64,000 nucleotides of DNA from Photobacterium ganghwense (GTDB taxonomy: Bacteria > Pseudomonadota > Gammaproteobacteria > Enterobacterales > Vibrionaceae): the NCBI RefSeq assembly GCF_003025595.1, contig NZ_PYMI01000004.1:496001-560000 (forward strand), written 5' to 3'. The notes beneath the pieces were generated by a model. That model was not told the DNA's origin and searched no databases. It was given only the letters and a program-made list of their open reading frames with translations. Both the position numbers and the translations under genes were made by a program. Shown here in pieces: positions 28,455 through 36,185 of this stretch; the first letter of the stretch is position 1, and each line of letters starts with the position of its first letter.

Positions 28455-29822
28455 ATGGAACCAAGAAATGTTAAAACAATCGCTGATGCAATGGCTATCG
28501 TGGAAGAGCGTTCGCTGACGCACATTAAGGTTGGGCTGTTTGATAATGACGGCATCATGCGCGGCAAATACATGTCGAAATCGAAATTCTTTTCCTCCCT
28601 TGAAAACGGATTTGCTTTTTGTGACGTCGTACTAGGTTGGGATTCCAAAGATCAGCTGTACGACAACACTCGCTACACCGGTTGGCACACCGGCTATCCC
28701 GATGCCCCAGTGCGCATCCTGCCCCACACCTGCCGGGAAGTGCATGGCGAAGAGGGAATGCTGCTGTTTATTGCCGAGTTTGACGGTGAAGCAGAAAAAG
28801 TCTGCCCGCGTGGGGCGTTGCGCCGAACACTGCAAAAAGCCGACGCAATGGGGTTCGATGTGTTTGCGGCTCTGGAATACGAATTCTTTATGTTCAACGA
28901 AACCCCACATTCCGCCCGAGAGAAAGGATTTAGAAACCTGGAAACCATTACTCCAGACTGGTTCGGCTATTCGATGATCCGCAATTCGGTACACTCCGGG
29001 TTGTATCAGGACATCTTGCAGATGAGTGAGCAGATGGATTTCCCAATTGAGGGCATCCACTCTGAAACCGGACCGGGCGTGCTGGAAGCCGCGATGGCGG
29101 TGGATGCGGCGGAAGCCGCCGCAGATAAAGCAGCCCTGTTCAAAACCTTTATGAAAGTGCTGGCACAAAAGCGCGACCTGCTGGCAACGTTTATGGCCAA
29201 ATGGTCGGGCGACTACCCGGGACAAAGCGGTCACATCCATGTCTCGCTGAAAAATAAAGATGGCTCATCTGCGTTTTTTGACAGCAGCCAGACCCACTCC
29301 ATGAGCAAAATTCAGCGTCATTTTCTGGCCGGTCAGCAACGCCTGATGCCAGAGTTTCTCTGCCTCATTGCCCCGACAATTAACAGCTATACTCGAATGA
29401 TTCCCGGGTTCTGGGCCCCCACCCACGCCACCTGGGGGGTGGAAAACCGCACCACAGCGCTACGCGTGATCCCTGGATCTGAGAAATCACAACGCATCGA
29501 GCACCGCCTGGGCGCCGCCGATGCCAATCCTTACCTGTCGCTGGCCGCGGCTGTCGCTTCCGGTTTATACGGCATCATGCAGGAGTGGGAACCGTATGAG
29601 CAAGTAAAAGGCAACGCTTATGATCAGCAGCATGCACCGGAGCTTGAGCTTCCCCGCACCCTGTGGGATGCCGCCCAGCGCTTCAAGCAATCGGAAGCCG
29701 CCCGCACCATGTTCGGTGATGAGTTTGTCGATCACTTCGCTGCCAGCCGCGAATGGGAAGAGCGTGAATTCAGAAAACACGTGACCGACTGGGAAATGGA
29801 TCGCTACTTTGAAATCATCTAG
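28455..29822 (+). CDS. Glutamine-synthetase-like gamma-glutamyl-amine ligase
   Basis: 455 residues, PuuA/GlnA-like fold. The N-terminal beta-grasp domain runs to about 110 and the catalytic domain follows. Metal and ATP motifs are present: EYEFFMF, SETGPGVLEAAM, GQSGHIHVSL, and the region around RMIPGFWAPTHATWGVENRTTA. The C-terminal adenylylation tyrosine loop of true GlnA-I is not apparent. The family joins glutamate to amines at the cost of ATP (PuuA with putrescine, IpuC with isopropylamine, GlnA4 of Streptomyces with ethanolamine). With an ethanolamine-type permease before it and aldehyde and alcohol dehydrogenases after it, a gamma-glutamyl-amino-alcohol synthetase is the best reading; nitrogen assimilation is unlikely. 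Confidence 0.8.
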   Translation: MEPRNVKTIADAMAIVEERSLTHIKVGLFDNDGIMRGKYMSKSKFFSSLENGFAFCDVVLGWDSKDQLYDNTRYTGWHTGYPDAPVRILPHTCREVHGEEGMLLFIAEFDGEAEKVCPRGALRRTLQKADAMGFDVFAALEYEFFMFNETPHSAREKGFRNLETITPDWFGYSMIRNSVHSGLYQDILQMSEQMDFPIEGIHSETGPGVLEAAMAVDAAEAAADKAALFKTFMKVLAQKRDLLATFMAKWSGDYPGQSGHIHVSLKNKDGSSAFFDSSQTHSMSKIQRHFLAGQQRLMPEFLCLIAPTINSYTRMIPGFWAPTHATWGVENRTTALRVIPGSEKSQRIEHRLGAADANPYLSLAAAVASGLYGIMQEWEPYEQVKGNAYDQQHAPELELPRTLWDAAQRFKQSEAARTMFGDEFVDHFAASREWEEREFRKHVTDWEMDRYFEII

Positions 29823-29832
29823 GGAAGACACC

Positions 29833-31221
29833 ATGACTACGATGCAACACACGATTTCACCGATTGACGGCAGTGTTTATGTCAGTCGCCCGCTGGCCAC
29901 TCAGGCCGATATTGAAACCAGCCTGAAACAAGCAAGCGATGCCCGCCCCCACTGGGCACAGACGGCACTCAAAGAACGACAGGCTATTTGCAGTAAAGCC
30001 ATTGACTGGCTTGAGCAGCACAAGCCAGTCATTAGCGATGAAATTTGCTGGCAGATGGGACGCCCGGTTCGTTACGCACAGGGGGAAGTAAATGGTCTGG
30101 CAGAGCGTGCCCGCTACATGATTGAAGTCAGTGAAAACGCGCTGGCGCCGCTGACACTTCCGGAAAAAACCGGTTTCACCCGCTATATTACCCGCGAACC
30201 GGTTGGCGTTGTTTTTGTGATAGCCCCGTGGAATTACCCGTACCTGACCGCCATTAACAGCATTGTACCGGCACTGCTGGCCGGAAACTGCGTTATCCTG
30301 AAGCATTCCGCCCAAACCCCTCTGTGCGCGGAACGTCTGGTCGAGGCGTTTCAGGCGGCCGGACTGCCCGACGGCGTTTTTCAGTACCTGCACTTGAGCC
30401 ATCAGGACACCCAATCGATCATTCAGTCCAATCGCATCAACCACATCGCCTTTACCGGTTCGGTACAAGGTGGCGCACAGGTTGAGCAGGCTGCGGCAGG
30501 CCACTTTATCGGTGTCGGGCTTGAACTGGGCGGCAAAGATCCGGCCTATATCCGGGAAGATGCCGACCTCGATCAGGCGGTCGAAACGACCATTGACGGC
30601 GCCTTTTTCAACTCCGGTCAGTCCTGCTGCGGGATAGAACGCATTTATGTCCATCACAGCCAATACGATGAATTCGTCCGGAAGGCGGTTGCACTGGTCA
30701 AAAGCTACCAGCTGGGACGTTCAGATGAGCCGGACACCACTCTGGGGCCACTGGTACGCACCAGCGCGGCGGATTTCGTACGCAGCCAGATTCAGGACGC
30801 GGTCGCGCAGGGTGCCATTGCCCACATTGACGAAGCCCTGTTCCCGGCCAGTCAAACGGGCACTCCTTATCTGGCGCCGCAACTGCTCACGCAGGTTGAC
30901 CATTCAATGCGGGTGATGAATGAGGAGTCATTCGGTCCGGTGGTCGGAGTCATGAAAGTCAACAGCGACGAGGAAGCTATCGCGCTGATGAATGATAGCC
31001 AGTTCGGCCTGACCGCCAGCATTTTCACCCGCGATATTCCTACCGGTATTGCCCTTGGCGAGCAACTGGACACCGGCACATTTTTTATCAATCGCTGTGA
31101 TTATCTCGATCCGGCTCTGGCCTGGACCGGCGTCAAGCATTCCGGCCGCGGCTGTACGCTGTCTGAACTGGGTTTTGACGCGCTGACGCGACCTAAATCC
31201 TTCCATATCAAACATGCCTGA
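29833..31221 (+). CDS. NAD(P)-dependent aldehyde dehydrogenase
   Basis: 462 residues from the ATG at 29833, which has GGGAAGACACC before it; a codon at 29809 overlapping the ligase gene is less likely. Catalytic C265 (GQSCC), general base E231 (LELGGKDP), oxyanion N134 (PWNYPY) and the ESFGPV motif are all present. It oxidises an aldehyde to the acid. In the proposed scheme it turns gamma-glutamyl-aminoaldehyde into gamma-glutamyl-amino acid, like PuuC. It begins 10 bases after the ligase stop. The length is a little short compared with the 480-500 of PuuC. Confidence 0.85.
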   Translation: MTTMQHTISPIDGSVYVSRPLATQADIETSLKQASDARPHWAQTALKERQAICSKAIDWLEQHKPVISDEICWQMGRPVRYAQGEVNGLAERARYMIEVSENALAPLTLPEKTGFTRYITREPVGVVFVIAPWNYPYLTAINSIVPALLAGNCVILKHSAQTPLCAERLVEAFQAAGLPDGVFQYLHLSHQDTQSIIQSNRINHIAFTGSVQGGAQVEQAAAGHFIGVGLELGGKDPAYIREDADLDQAVETTIDGAFFNSGQSCCGIERIYVHHSQYDEFVRKAVALVKSYQLGRSDEPDTTLGPLVRTSAADFVRSQIQDAVAQGAIAHIDEALFPASQTGTPYLAPQLLTQVDHSMRVMNEESFGPVVGVMKVNSDEEAIALMNDSQFGLTASIFTRDIPTGIALGEQLDTGTFFINRCDYLDPALAWTGVKHSGRGCTLSELGFDALTRPKSFHIKHA

Positions 31222-31269
31222 TAACACCGGCAATTCGCTAACGTTATCACTTTCAGTTACAAGTCGACA

Positions 31270-31293
31270 GCCGCTTTCCGGACGGAAGGCGGC
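31270..31293 (+). promoter_or_regulatory. Intercistronic hairpin before the alcohol dehydrogenase
   Basis: GCCGCTTTCC (31270-31279) pairs with GGAAGGCGGC (31284-31293) with one G-T wobble and a GGAC loop, directly before the AAGGAGAGCACC site of the next gene. No T run. It may stabilise the message or tune translation of the dehydrogenase. Confidence 0.55.
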
Positions 31294-31308
31294 GACAAGG
31301 AGAGCACC

Positions 31309-32478
31309 ATGCAACTACAAGGAAACTGGAACTATCCCACTTCGATTACAGTCGGTGAAGGATGCCTGGCTCAAGTGGGGCAAGCCTGCCAGCAGGCTGG
31401 CATTACTAAAGCACTGCTTGTGACCGACCCCGGCCTGGCCGACCTTCCGATGGTCGCCGCCACACTCGATTACTGCCGCCAAGCGGGGATCGAGTGTGAT
31501 ATTTTCAGCCGTATTCAGGGGAACCCGACCGGCGAGAATGTCGAAGATGGTCTGCAAGTGTATCGGCTGGGGCGGTTTAATGGTGTGATTGCCTTTGGCG
31601 GCGGTTCCAGCCTGGATGCTGCAAAAGCCATTGCCCTTATGGCAGGCCAGACGCTGCCGCTCTGGGCGTTTGAAGATATTGGTGATAACTGGCTTCAGGC
31701 CGATGCTTCGGCGATTGCGCCCGTGATCGCGATTCCGACTACCGCCGGCACCGGCTCTGAAGTCGGGCGGGCCTCGGTGATTACCGATACCCAACATCAC
31801 GTCAAAAAAATCATCTTCCACCCGAAAATGCTGCCGGTAAAAGTCCTGTTGGATCCTGCCGTTACTGTCGGCCTGCCGCCGCATATTACCGCAGCAACGG
31901 GGATGGACGCCCTTTCACACAATCTGGAAGCCTTTTGCGCCACCAGCTACCACCCGATGGCGGAAGGAATTGCTCTGGAAGGGATCCGCCTGATCAAGCA
32001 CTACCTGCCTGAAGCCGTTGTAAACGGCGGGAACATTGAAGCACGCACCCAGATGCTGGTTGCCTCCAGCATGGGGGCAACAGCGTTCCAGCGAGGTCTG
32101 GGAGGCATGCACGCTATTGCGCACACCCTTGGGGCGCTGTATGACAAACACCACGGCCTGCTCAATGCCATTCTGATGCCTTATGTCCTTCAGGCTAACC
32201 GGGTCGCTATTGAAGATAAAATCACAAACCTCGCCCGCTATCTGGATCTGCCTGAACCGGGTTTCGATGCCTTTATGACCTGGATACTGGATTTCCGTCA
32301 GGCGATGAATATTCCGCATACTCTGGCAGACATTGATATCACGCTGGAAGATGCCCAGCGGGTCGGTGAAATGGCCGTGGCCGACCCTTCCGCCGGAGGC
32401 AACCCCATCGCCTTTTCCGCAGACGTTTACAGCCGGATTTTTACCGATGCGGTCATCGGCCGACTGAGTGAGTCCTAG
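31309..32478 (+). CDS. Iron-containing alcohol dehydrogenase
   Basis: 389 residues, group III (Fe-ADH). NAD-binding GGGSSLDAAKA at 98-108; metal ligands D200, H204, H268 and H282 all present (GMDALSH, GGMHAIAH, KHHGLLN). It interconverts an alcohol and an aldehyde. Its presence between an aldehyde dehydrogenase and an amidotransferase in a gamma-glutamylation cluster suggests that the substrate carries a hydroxyl group, as in ethanolamine. The gene starts 87 bases after the aldehyde dehydrogenase, with a hairpin in the gap. The iron/nickel/zinc identity cannot be read from the sequence. Confidence 0.87.
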   Translation: MQLQGNWNYPTSITVGEGCLAQVGQACQQAGITKALLVTDPGLADLPMVAATLDYCRQAGIECDIFSRIQGNPTGENVEDGLQVYRLGRFNGVIAFGGGSSLDAAKAIALMAGQTLPLWAFEDIGDNWLQADASAIAPVIAIPTTAGTGSEVGRASVITDTQHHVKKIIFHPKMLPVKVLLDPAVTVGLPPHITAATGMDALSHNLEAFCATSYHPMAEGIALEGIRLIKHYLPEAVVNGGNIEARTQMLVASSMGATAFQRGLGGMHAIAHTLGALYDKHHGLLNAILMPYVLQANRVAIEDKITNLARYLDLPEPGFDAFMTWILDFRQAMNIPHTLADIDITLEDAQRVGEMAVADPSAGGNPIAFSADVYSRIFTDAVIGRLSES

Positions 32479-32502
32479 TTCAAGCCAATAAAAGGAAACG
32501 TA

Positions 32503-33213
32503 ATGAAGATCGGAATACTGCAATGCGATGATGTCACTCCTGAGTTACAACAGCTACATGGCAATTATCCGGCAATGTTTGAAGCTTTATTGCATGAACA
32601 GGATGATTCACTGGAGTTAATTTTTTACCGTGCGCTCGACGGGGAACTGCCGTCAGACATTGATGAGTGCGATGCGTACATGACGACCGGCAGTCGCCAC
32701 AGCGTGAATGACCCGTTTCCCTGGATAGCCAATTTGCTCGACTTCGTACGGCGTTTACATGATCAGGAAAAAAAGCTGGTCGGGATCTGCTTTGGTCACC
32801 AGCTTATCGCCAAGGCGCTGGGCGGCGATGTAATCCAGGCGCCTCAGGGCTGGGGAGTCGGGGTAGCTACCCACAGCCTGCTGCAGTCGCCAGACTGGCT
32901 GGATGAAGAGCAATGCCTTCCTGAAACCCTGTCACTGGTTGTCAGTCATCAGGATCAGGTCGTCGGGTTACCAGAAAACAGTGAAGTGCTGGCAGGCAGT
33001 ACGTTCTGCCCCAATTACATGATTCAGGTTGGCACCCACTTTTTAGGTGTACAGGGTCATCCGGAATTCAGCAAAGCGTATTCCCGGGATTTGATGCTCT
33101 ATCGGGAAAACATTTTGCCCAAGCCGGTGTTAGATAATGGATTAACTTCACTGGAAAAACCGGTCGACAGCCAGCAGGTCACCCGTTGGTTACTGGATTT
33201 TCTACGCCGTTAA
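32503..33213 (+). CDS. Class I glutamine amidotransferase-like hydrolase
   Basis: 236 residues. The catalytic triad is visible: C96 (GICFGHQL), H186 and E188 (GHPEF). It is a free-standing GATase1 domain of the GuaA-like/YfeJ type, not the PuuD (peptidase C26) type. As the last gene of the cluster it most likely hydrolyses the gamma-glutamyl bond to release glutamate and the product amino acid; that role is inferred. AAAAGGAAACGTA precedes the ATG and 24 bases separate it from the alcohol dehydrogenase. A strong terminator ends the operon. Confidence 0.82.
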   Translation: MKIGILQCDDVTPELQQLHGNYPAMFEALLHEQDDSLELIFYRALDGELPSDIDECDAYMTTGSRHSVNDPFPWIANLLDFVRRLHDQEKKLVGICFGHQLIAKALGGDVIQAPQGWGVGVATHSLLQSPDWLDEEQCLPETLSLVVSHQDQVVGLPENSEVLAGSTFCPNYMIQVGTHFLGVQGHPEFSKAYSRDLMLYRENILPKPVLDNGLTSLEKPVDSQQVTRWLLDFLRR

Positions 33214-33293
33214 CGGAAGACGTTGATTCAGTCTGCAGGCAGACAGTGAATCTAATCCGATCAGGGCAACAGATACGATCATTGTAAAAACAC

Positions 33294-33324
33294 AAAGCCG
33301 GTGCGAGTTGCACCGGCTTTTTTT
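33294..33324 (+). terminator. Strong terminator of the amino-alcohol operon
   Basis: AAAGCCGGTGC (33294-33304) pairs with GCACCGGCTTT (33310-33320) around GAGTT, followed by a T run to 33324. On the minus strand a T-rich stretch also follows, so it can serve the PEP-CTERM gene too. Confidence 0.9.
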
Positions 33325-33489
33325 GGCTTGTAGCGCGATTGATTGGCTGTTCATTACTTGCAACTTGTCATGACTTACAACTTTTCATACAGCGCTGCTT
33401 GCCTGTTAACTGCCTATTCAGACCAGAGTGGGCATATCAGTGTAGACAGGCCAGCAGCACTTATTTGCTGGAAAATTGAACCAAAACAC

Positions 33490-34236
33490 TCAGGCGAGAA
33501 GCGCTTGATTCGCTTTCCCGTGCTGGCGACGGGTGCGGCGCCAGCCAATAAAGCCCAGACCCGATGCCATCAGCAGCAGACTCGCTGGTTCTGGGACAGG
33601 ATTAGGGTAGCCGCCGTACGAGTAGTCCAGCCCTGCGAGACGGAAGTCAGACAACCCTACCCCGGACAGTACAATATGTTTGACGTAGTCTTCGCCCTCA
33701 AAATCCCAGTACTGGTTATCGAAGTTAAACGCATCCGGAGTCAGCTTATCCAGTAACGTATCCAGATGAAGCAGATCCGTATTCACATTCAATTCAAATT
33801 CCGGATGTCGGTCATCAATGATAAAGGCCGTTGCCGCTTCAAACAGAAGATTAAGATTATTGATATACAGACCATTCACCGTTGACGGGTGGTTGAAGCT
33901 CAATACTAAAAACTCCCAGCCATCGACTTTATCGTTATCATCAAAGACACTCTCTACAATATTTGTCGGAATGGTATCTACCCCAATTCCCCGATTGCCG
34001 GAAGAAAGCTGTACTAATGACTGATCGCCCGTGATGAAGGAATGGTTAGCAATGTTCCCCACACCATCAATGAAATAACGGTAGGATGAAAAAGTAATAT
34101 CACCGACAGTCGCTGACTGTTGCCCATTCAGACTTGCGTAAGAGCCATCCGTGAAATCCAAATACGTAGCCGATGCGTTCATTGAAGTACCGGCAAGTGC
34201 AAGAGTGAAAAGACCAGATTTAATATATGAGTTCAT
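33490..34236 (-). CDS. PEP-CTERM sorting-signal exoprotein
   Basis: 248 residues: signal peptide to about residue 23 (ASA-T), a secreted beta-rich body without cysteines, and a C-terminal VPEPASLLLMASGLGF (214-229) followed by an Arg-rich tail. This is the PEP-CTERM tripartite signal recognised by an exosortase (EpsH type), which cuts and anchors the protein at the surface or links it to exopolysaccharide. No exosortase or exopolysaccharide gene is in the window. The body is acidic and rich in Asp/Asn. AAAGGAGCAACACC precedes the ATG. A sigma-54 type promoter and an upstream palindrome precede it. The tail after RRTRRQ is longer than usual. Confidence 0.85.
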   Translation of the reverse strand: MNSYIKSGLFTLALAGTSMNASATYLDFTDGSYASLNGQQSATVGDITFSSYRYFIDGVGNIANHSFITGDQSLVQLSSGNRGIGVDTIPTNIVESVFDDNDKVDGWEFLVLSFNHPSTVNGLYINNLNLLFEAATAFIIDDRHPEFELNVNTDLLHLDTLLDKLTPDAFNFDNQYWDFEGEDYVKHIVLSGVGLSDFRLAGLDYSYGGYPNPVPEPASLLLMASGLGFIGWRRTRRQHGKANQALLA

Positions 34237-34290
34237 GGTGTTGCTCCTTTATTGGTATTTATATTGTTTTTGCGTTTTGGTAAGTCTTAA

Positions 34291-34308
34291 AAGCATTATG
34301 CGTACCAA
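34291..34308 (-). promoter_or_regulatory. Sigma-54 type promoter of the PEP-CTERM gene
   Basis: Read on the minus strand this is TTGGTACGCATAATGCTT, which fits the -24/-12 consensus TGGYRYR-N4-TTGCW with one mismatch and the strict GG-to-GC spacing. It ends 54 bases before the ATG. PEP-CTERM genes in several groups are known to depend on RpoN and the PrsK/PrsR system. Confidence 0.65.
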
Positions 34309-34354
34309 TATGCAACCCACTGAAATCATTATGTATTAATTTTCAGGCAGTGTA

Positions 34355-34373
34355 GTATGTAAACTTTACATAC
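34355..34373. promoter_or_regulatory. Perfect 19-base palindrome upstream of the sigma-54 promoter
   Basis: GTATGTAAA-C-TTTACATAC. Its centre is about 80 bases upstream of the likely start of transcription, where enhancer-binding proteins of the NtrC/PrsR kind bind. No other gene starts here except tauE's far-away end, so it most likely belongs to the PEP-CTERM promoter. The remainder of the 34237-34724 gap shows no gene. Confidence 0.6.
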
Positions 34374-34724
34374 AATACGATCTCTCTTTTCTTTCCTTTT
34401 TAAATCCATGAGTTATGTAAGGTCTCCGTCCTGAAACGCTTGTCTCATGCGGAAGAAACGGTGCCAGCAGCAAGACCAAACGTCAATTTATCCAGACAGT
34501 GATGCTGTAAAACATTCCGACACCACAGGAAACCTCTGCCGTAAAAGAGTTTCTCGTCAGAGCTTCACCTAAACAAATAATGACATTTCCTCTACACATA
34601 GCTATTCCACGCACACAGTTAGCCCATGCACACAGCTATCCCAGCCACAGGCCTGGCAATCAGAGGAGATAAAAATCAAATAAAAACTTAGTGTCGGAGA
34701 AAGGCGCTAACAATAAATGAATAA

Positions 34725-35465
34725 TTAAAACAGGCCATTATAAATCAGTTTTAATCCTGAAAAGAACAGGAAGAAATAACACGTTTTATACAGCACTTCC
34801 TGATTAATTTTATCCAGTAACATCACGCCAAGTTTGACGCCTAATAATGCAAAAGGCACTAATACTAGCGACGACATAATATTCTGCATATTAATTAACC
34901 CAAGGCTGACATAGGCCGTAAGCTTAAAGTAGTTAAGGATTGCAAAAAACCAGACAATGGTGCCTATCAGTTTCTTTTTGTCTAATGTCTGTGGTAACAG
35001 ATAAATACTGACCGGGCCACCACCAGCATGGATTGCTGTACTAGAAAAGCCGCCGACTGAACTCCAGAGAAAAGCGGATACGGTACCACCCGGTTTACTC
35101 TGTTCCTTTTTAAAGACATACAACAAAACAAATACAATAGAAATGGCACCAACCAGAAGCTGTAGCCCCGCACTGGATAAACTGGAGAGCAAAAGTGCCG
35201 CCATAAAGACACCAGCGATACCCCCAACCAACATCTTTCTCAGATGTGGCCAGCTGGCATTGTGAAAATGATAGCGAATCGCAGAAGCATCCATCACCAT
35301 CAGAATTGGCAGTAATATCGCTGCGGCTAAGCTGGTTGATATCGTCAGTGCCATCATAGGCACCACGATATCTCCTAACGCGCCACCTAATCCCCCTTTA
35401 CCAATGCCGTACAATATGACGGCAGGTATTGAGATCAGATAAAAAAGCGGATCATCAATCAACAT
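34725..35465 (-). CDS. TauE/SafE-family exporter
   Basis: 246 residues with about eight hydrophobic helices, of the sulfite exporter TauE/SafE (DUF81) family (GKGGLGGALGDIVVPMMAL near the N-terminus). These proteins export sulfur-containing or organic anions, sulfoacetate or sulfite being the known examples. It is the last gene of the amidohydrolase operon and overlaps the end of the GntR gene by 11 bases; AAGGATAAGTTCCG inside that gene supports the ATG at 35465. Its place suggests release of a waste anion from the degraded compound; that is inference. Confidence 0.82.
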   Translation of the reverse strand: MLIDDPLFYLISIPAVILYGIGKGGLGGALGDIVVPMMALTISTSLAAAILLPILMVMDASAIRYHFHNASWPHLRKMLVGGIAGVFMAALLLSSLSSAGLQLLVGAISIVFVLLYVFKKEQSKPGGTVSAFLWSSVGGFSSTAIHAGGGPVSIYLLPQTLDKKKLIGTIVWFFAILNYFKLTAYVSLGLINMQNIMSSLVLVPFALLGVKLGVMLLDKINQEVLYKTCYFFLFFSGLKLIYNGLF

Positions 35466-36177
35466 CGGAACTTATCCTTTTCGAGAATATAGATTCAAAA
35501 TCCACGTTTTCGGCATCAAACTCTTTAAGATCAAGATTGCTGTTAAGAGACTCAAGATGAAGCCGCATTGACTCTCTCGCGCCCTGATGATCCTTTTTTC
35601 TTAAAAGGTTTAAAATATCGGTGTGCTCTTTACAATGGCAGCTGCCTTCACGCTTGATACTGTACATGTTAAATACCAGCGAGGAACGCCCCAGCATTTC
35701 TTGTAAAGATTTCACCAAAAACTGATTCCCGCAGACTTTGGCTAATTTAAGGTGGAAATTTAACGAGCAATCCAGTGACTTCGCATATTCATCATTATCA
35801 ATTGCTGCCTGTTCATCAGCGATGTACTTCTCAAGCTCTGCAATATCTTCCGCCGTTATTTTCTGTGCCGCCTGGCTGGTTGATTCTTGCTCAAGAATAA
35901 ATCGCATATCCATTATGTCGCGCGCTTCATCACGGGTTGGCGAAGCAACCACGGCCCCCTTATTGGGCTGTATTTCAACGAGCCCGACCAGAGACAACTC
36001 ACGTAGCACATCACGAACCGTTGCACGGCTGGTTGATAAAGCCTGAGCCAGACGGGTTTCTACCATTCGAGTTGATGGAGGCAGTTTTAAAGTAACAATG
36101 GCGGTATAAATGTCAGAATATACACGTTGCTTTTCGTCTGTCTGGCGCACGTTAACTCCTCGCATGGTAATGTCCAT
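35455..36177 (-). CDS. GntR-family (FCD) regulator of the amidohydrolase block
   Basis: 240 residues. Residues about 14-80 are the GntR winged helix (STRMVETRLAQALSTSRATVRDVLRELS, then GLVEIQPNKGAVVAS). The rest is an FCD helical ligand domain with metal-binding His residues (LNFHLKLA, HTDILNLL, MRLHLESL). FCD regulators commonly sense organic acids. It follows the amidohydrolase by 8 bases and is probably autoregulated. The repeated ATTGNNAACAAT palindromes in the divergent promoter are the likely operators. A second ATG 12 bases downstream (36165) is also possible. Confidence 0.85.
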   Translation of the reverse strand: MDITMRGVNVRQTDEKQRVYSDIYTAIVTLKLPPSTRMVETRLAQALSTSRATVRDVLRELSLVGLVEIQPNKGAVVASPTRDEARDIMDMRFILEQESTSQAAQKITAEDIAELEKYIADEQAAIDNDEYAKSLDCSLNFHLKLAKVCGNQFLVKSLQEMLGRSSLVFNMYSIKREGSCHCKEHTDILNLLRKKDHQGARESMRLHLESLNSNLDLKEFDAENVDFESIFSKRISSDVD

Positions 36178-36185
36178 GATTGCTT

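Noticed and set aside
28455..29822. Ordinary glutamine synthetase GlnA
   Set aside because: The neighbours are an amine permease, two dehydrogenases and a GATase, no ntrBC genes follow, and the adenylylation loop is not apparent; the amine-ligase reading fits better.
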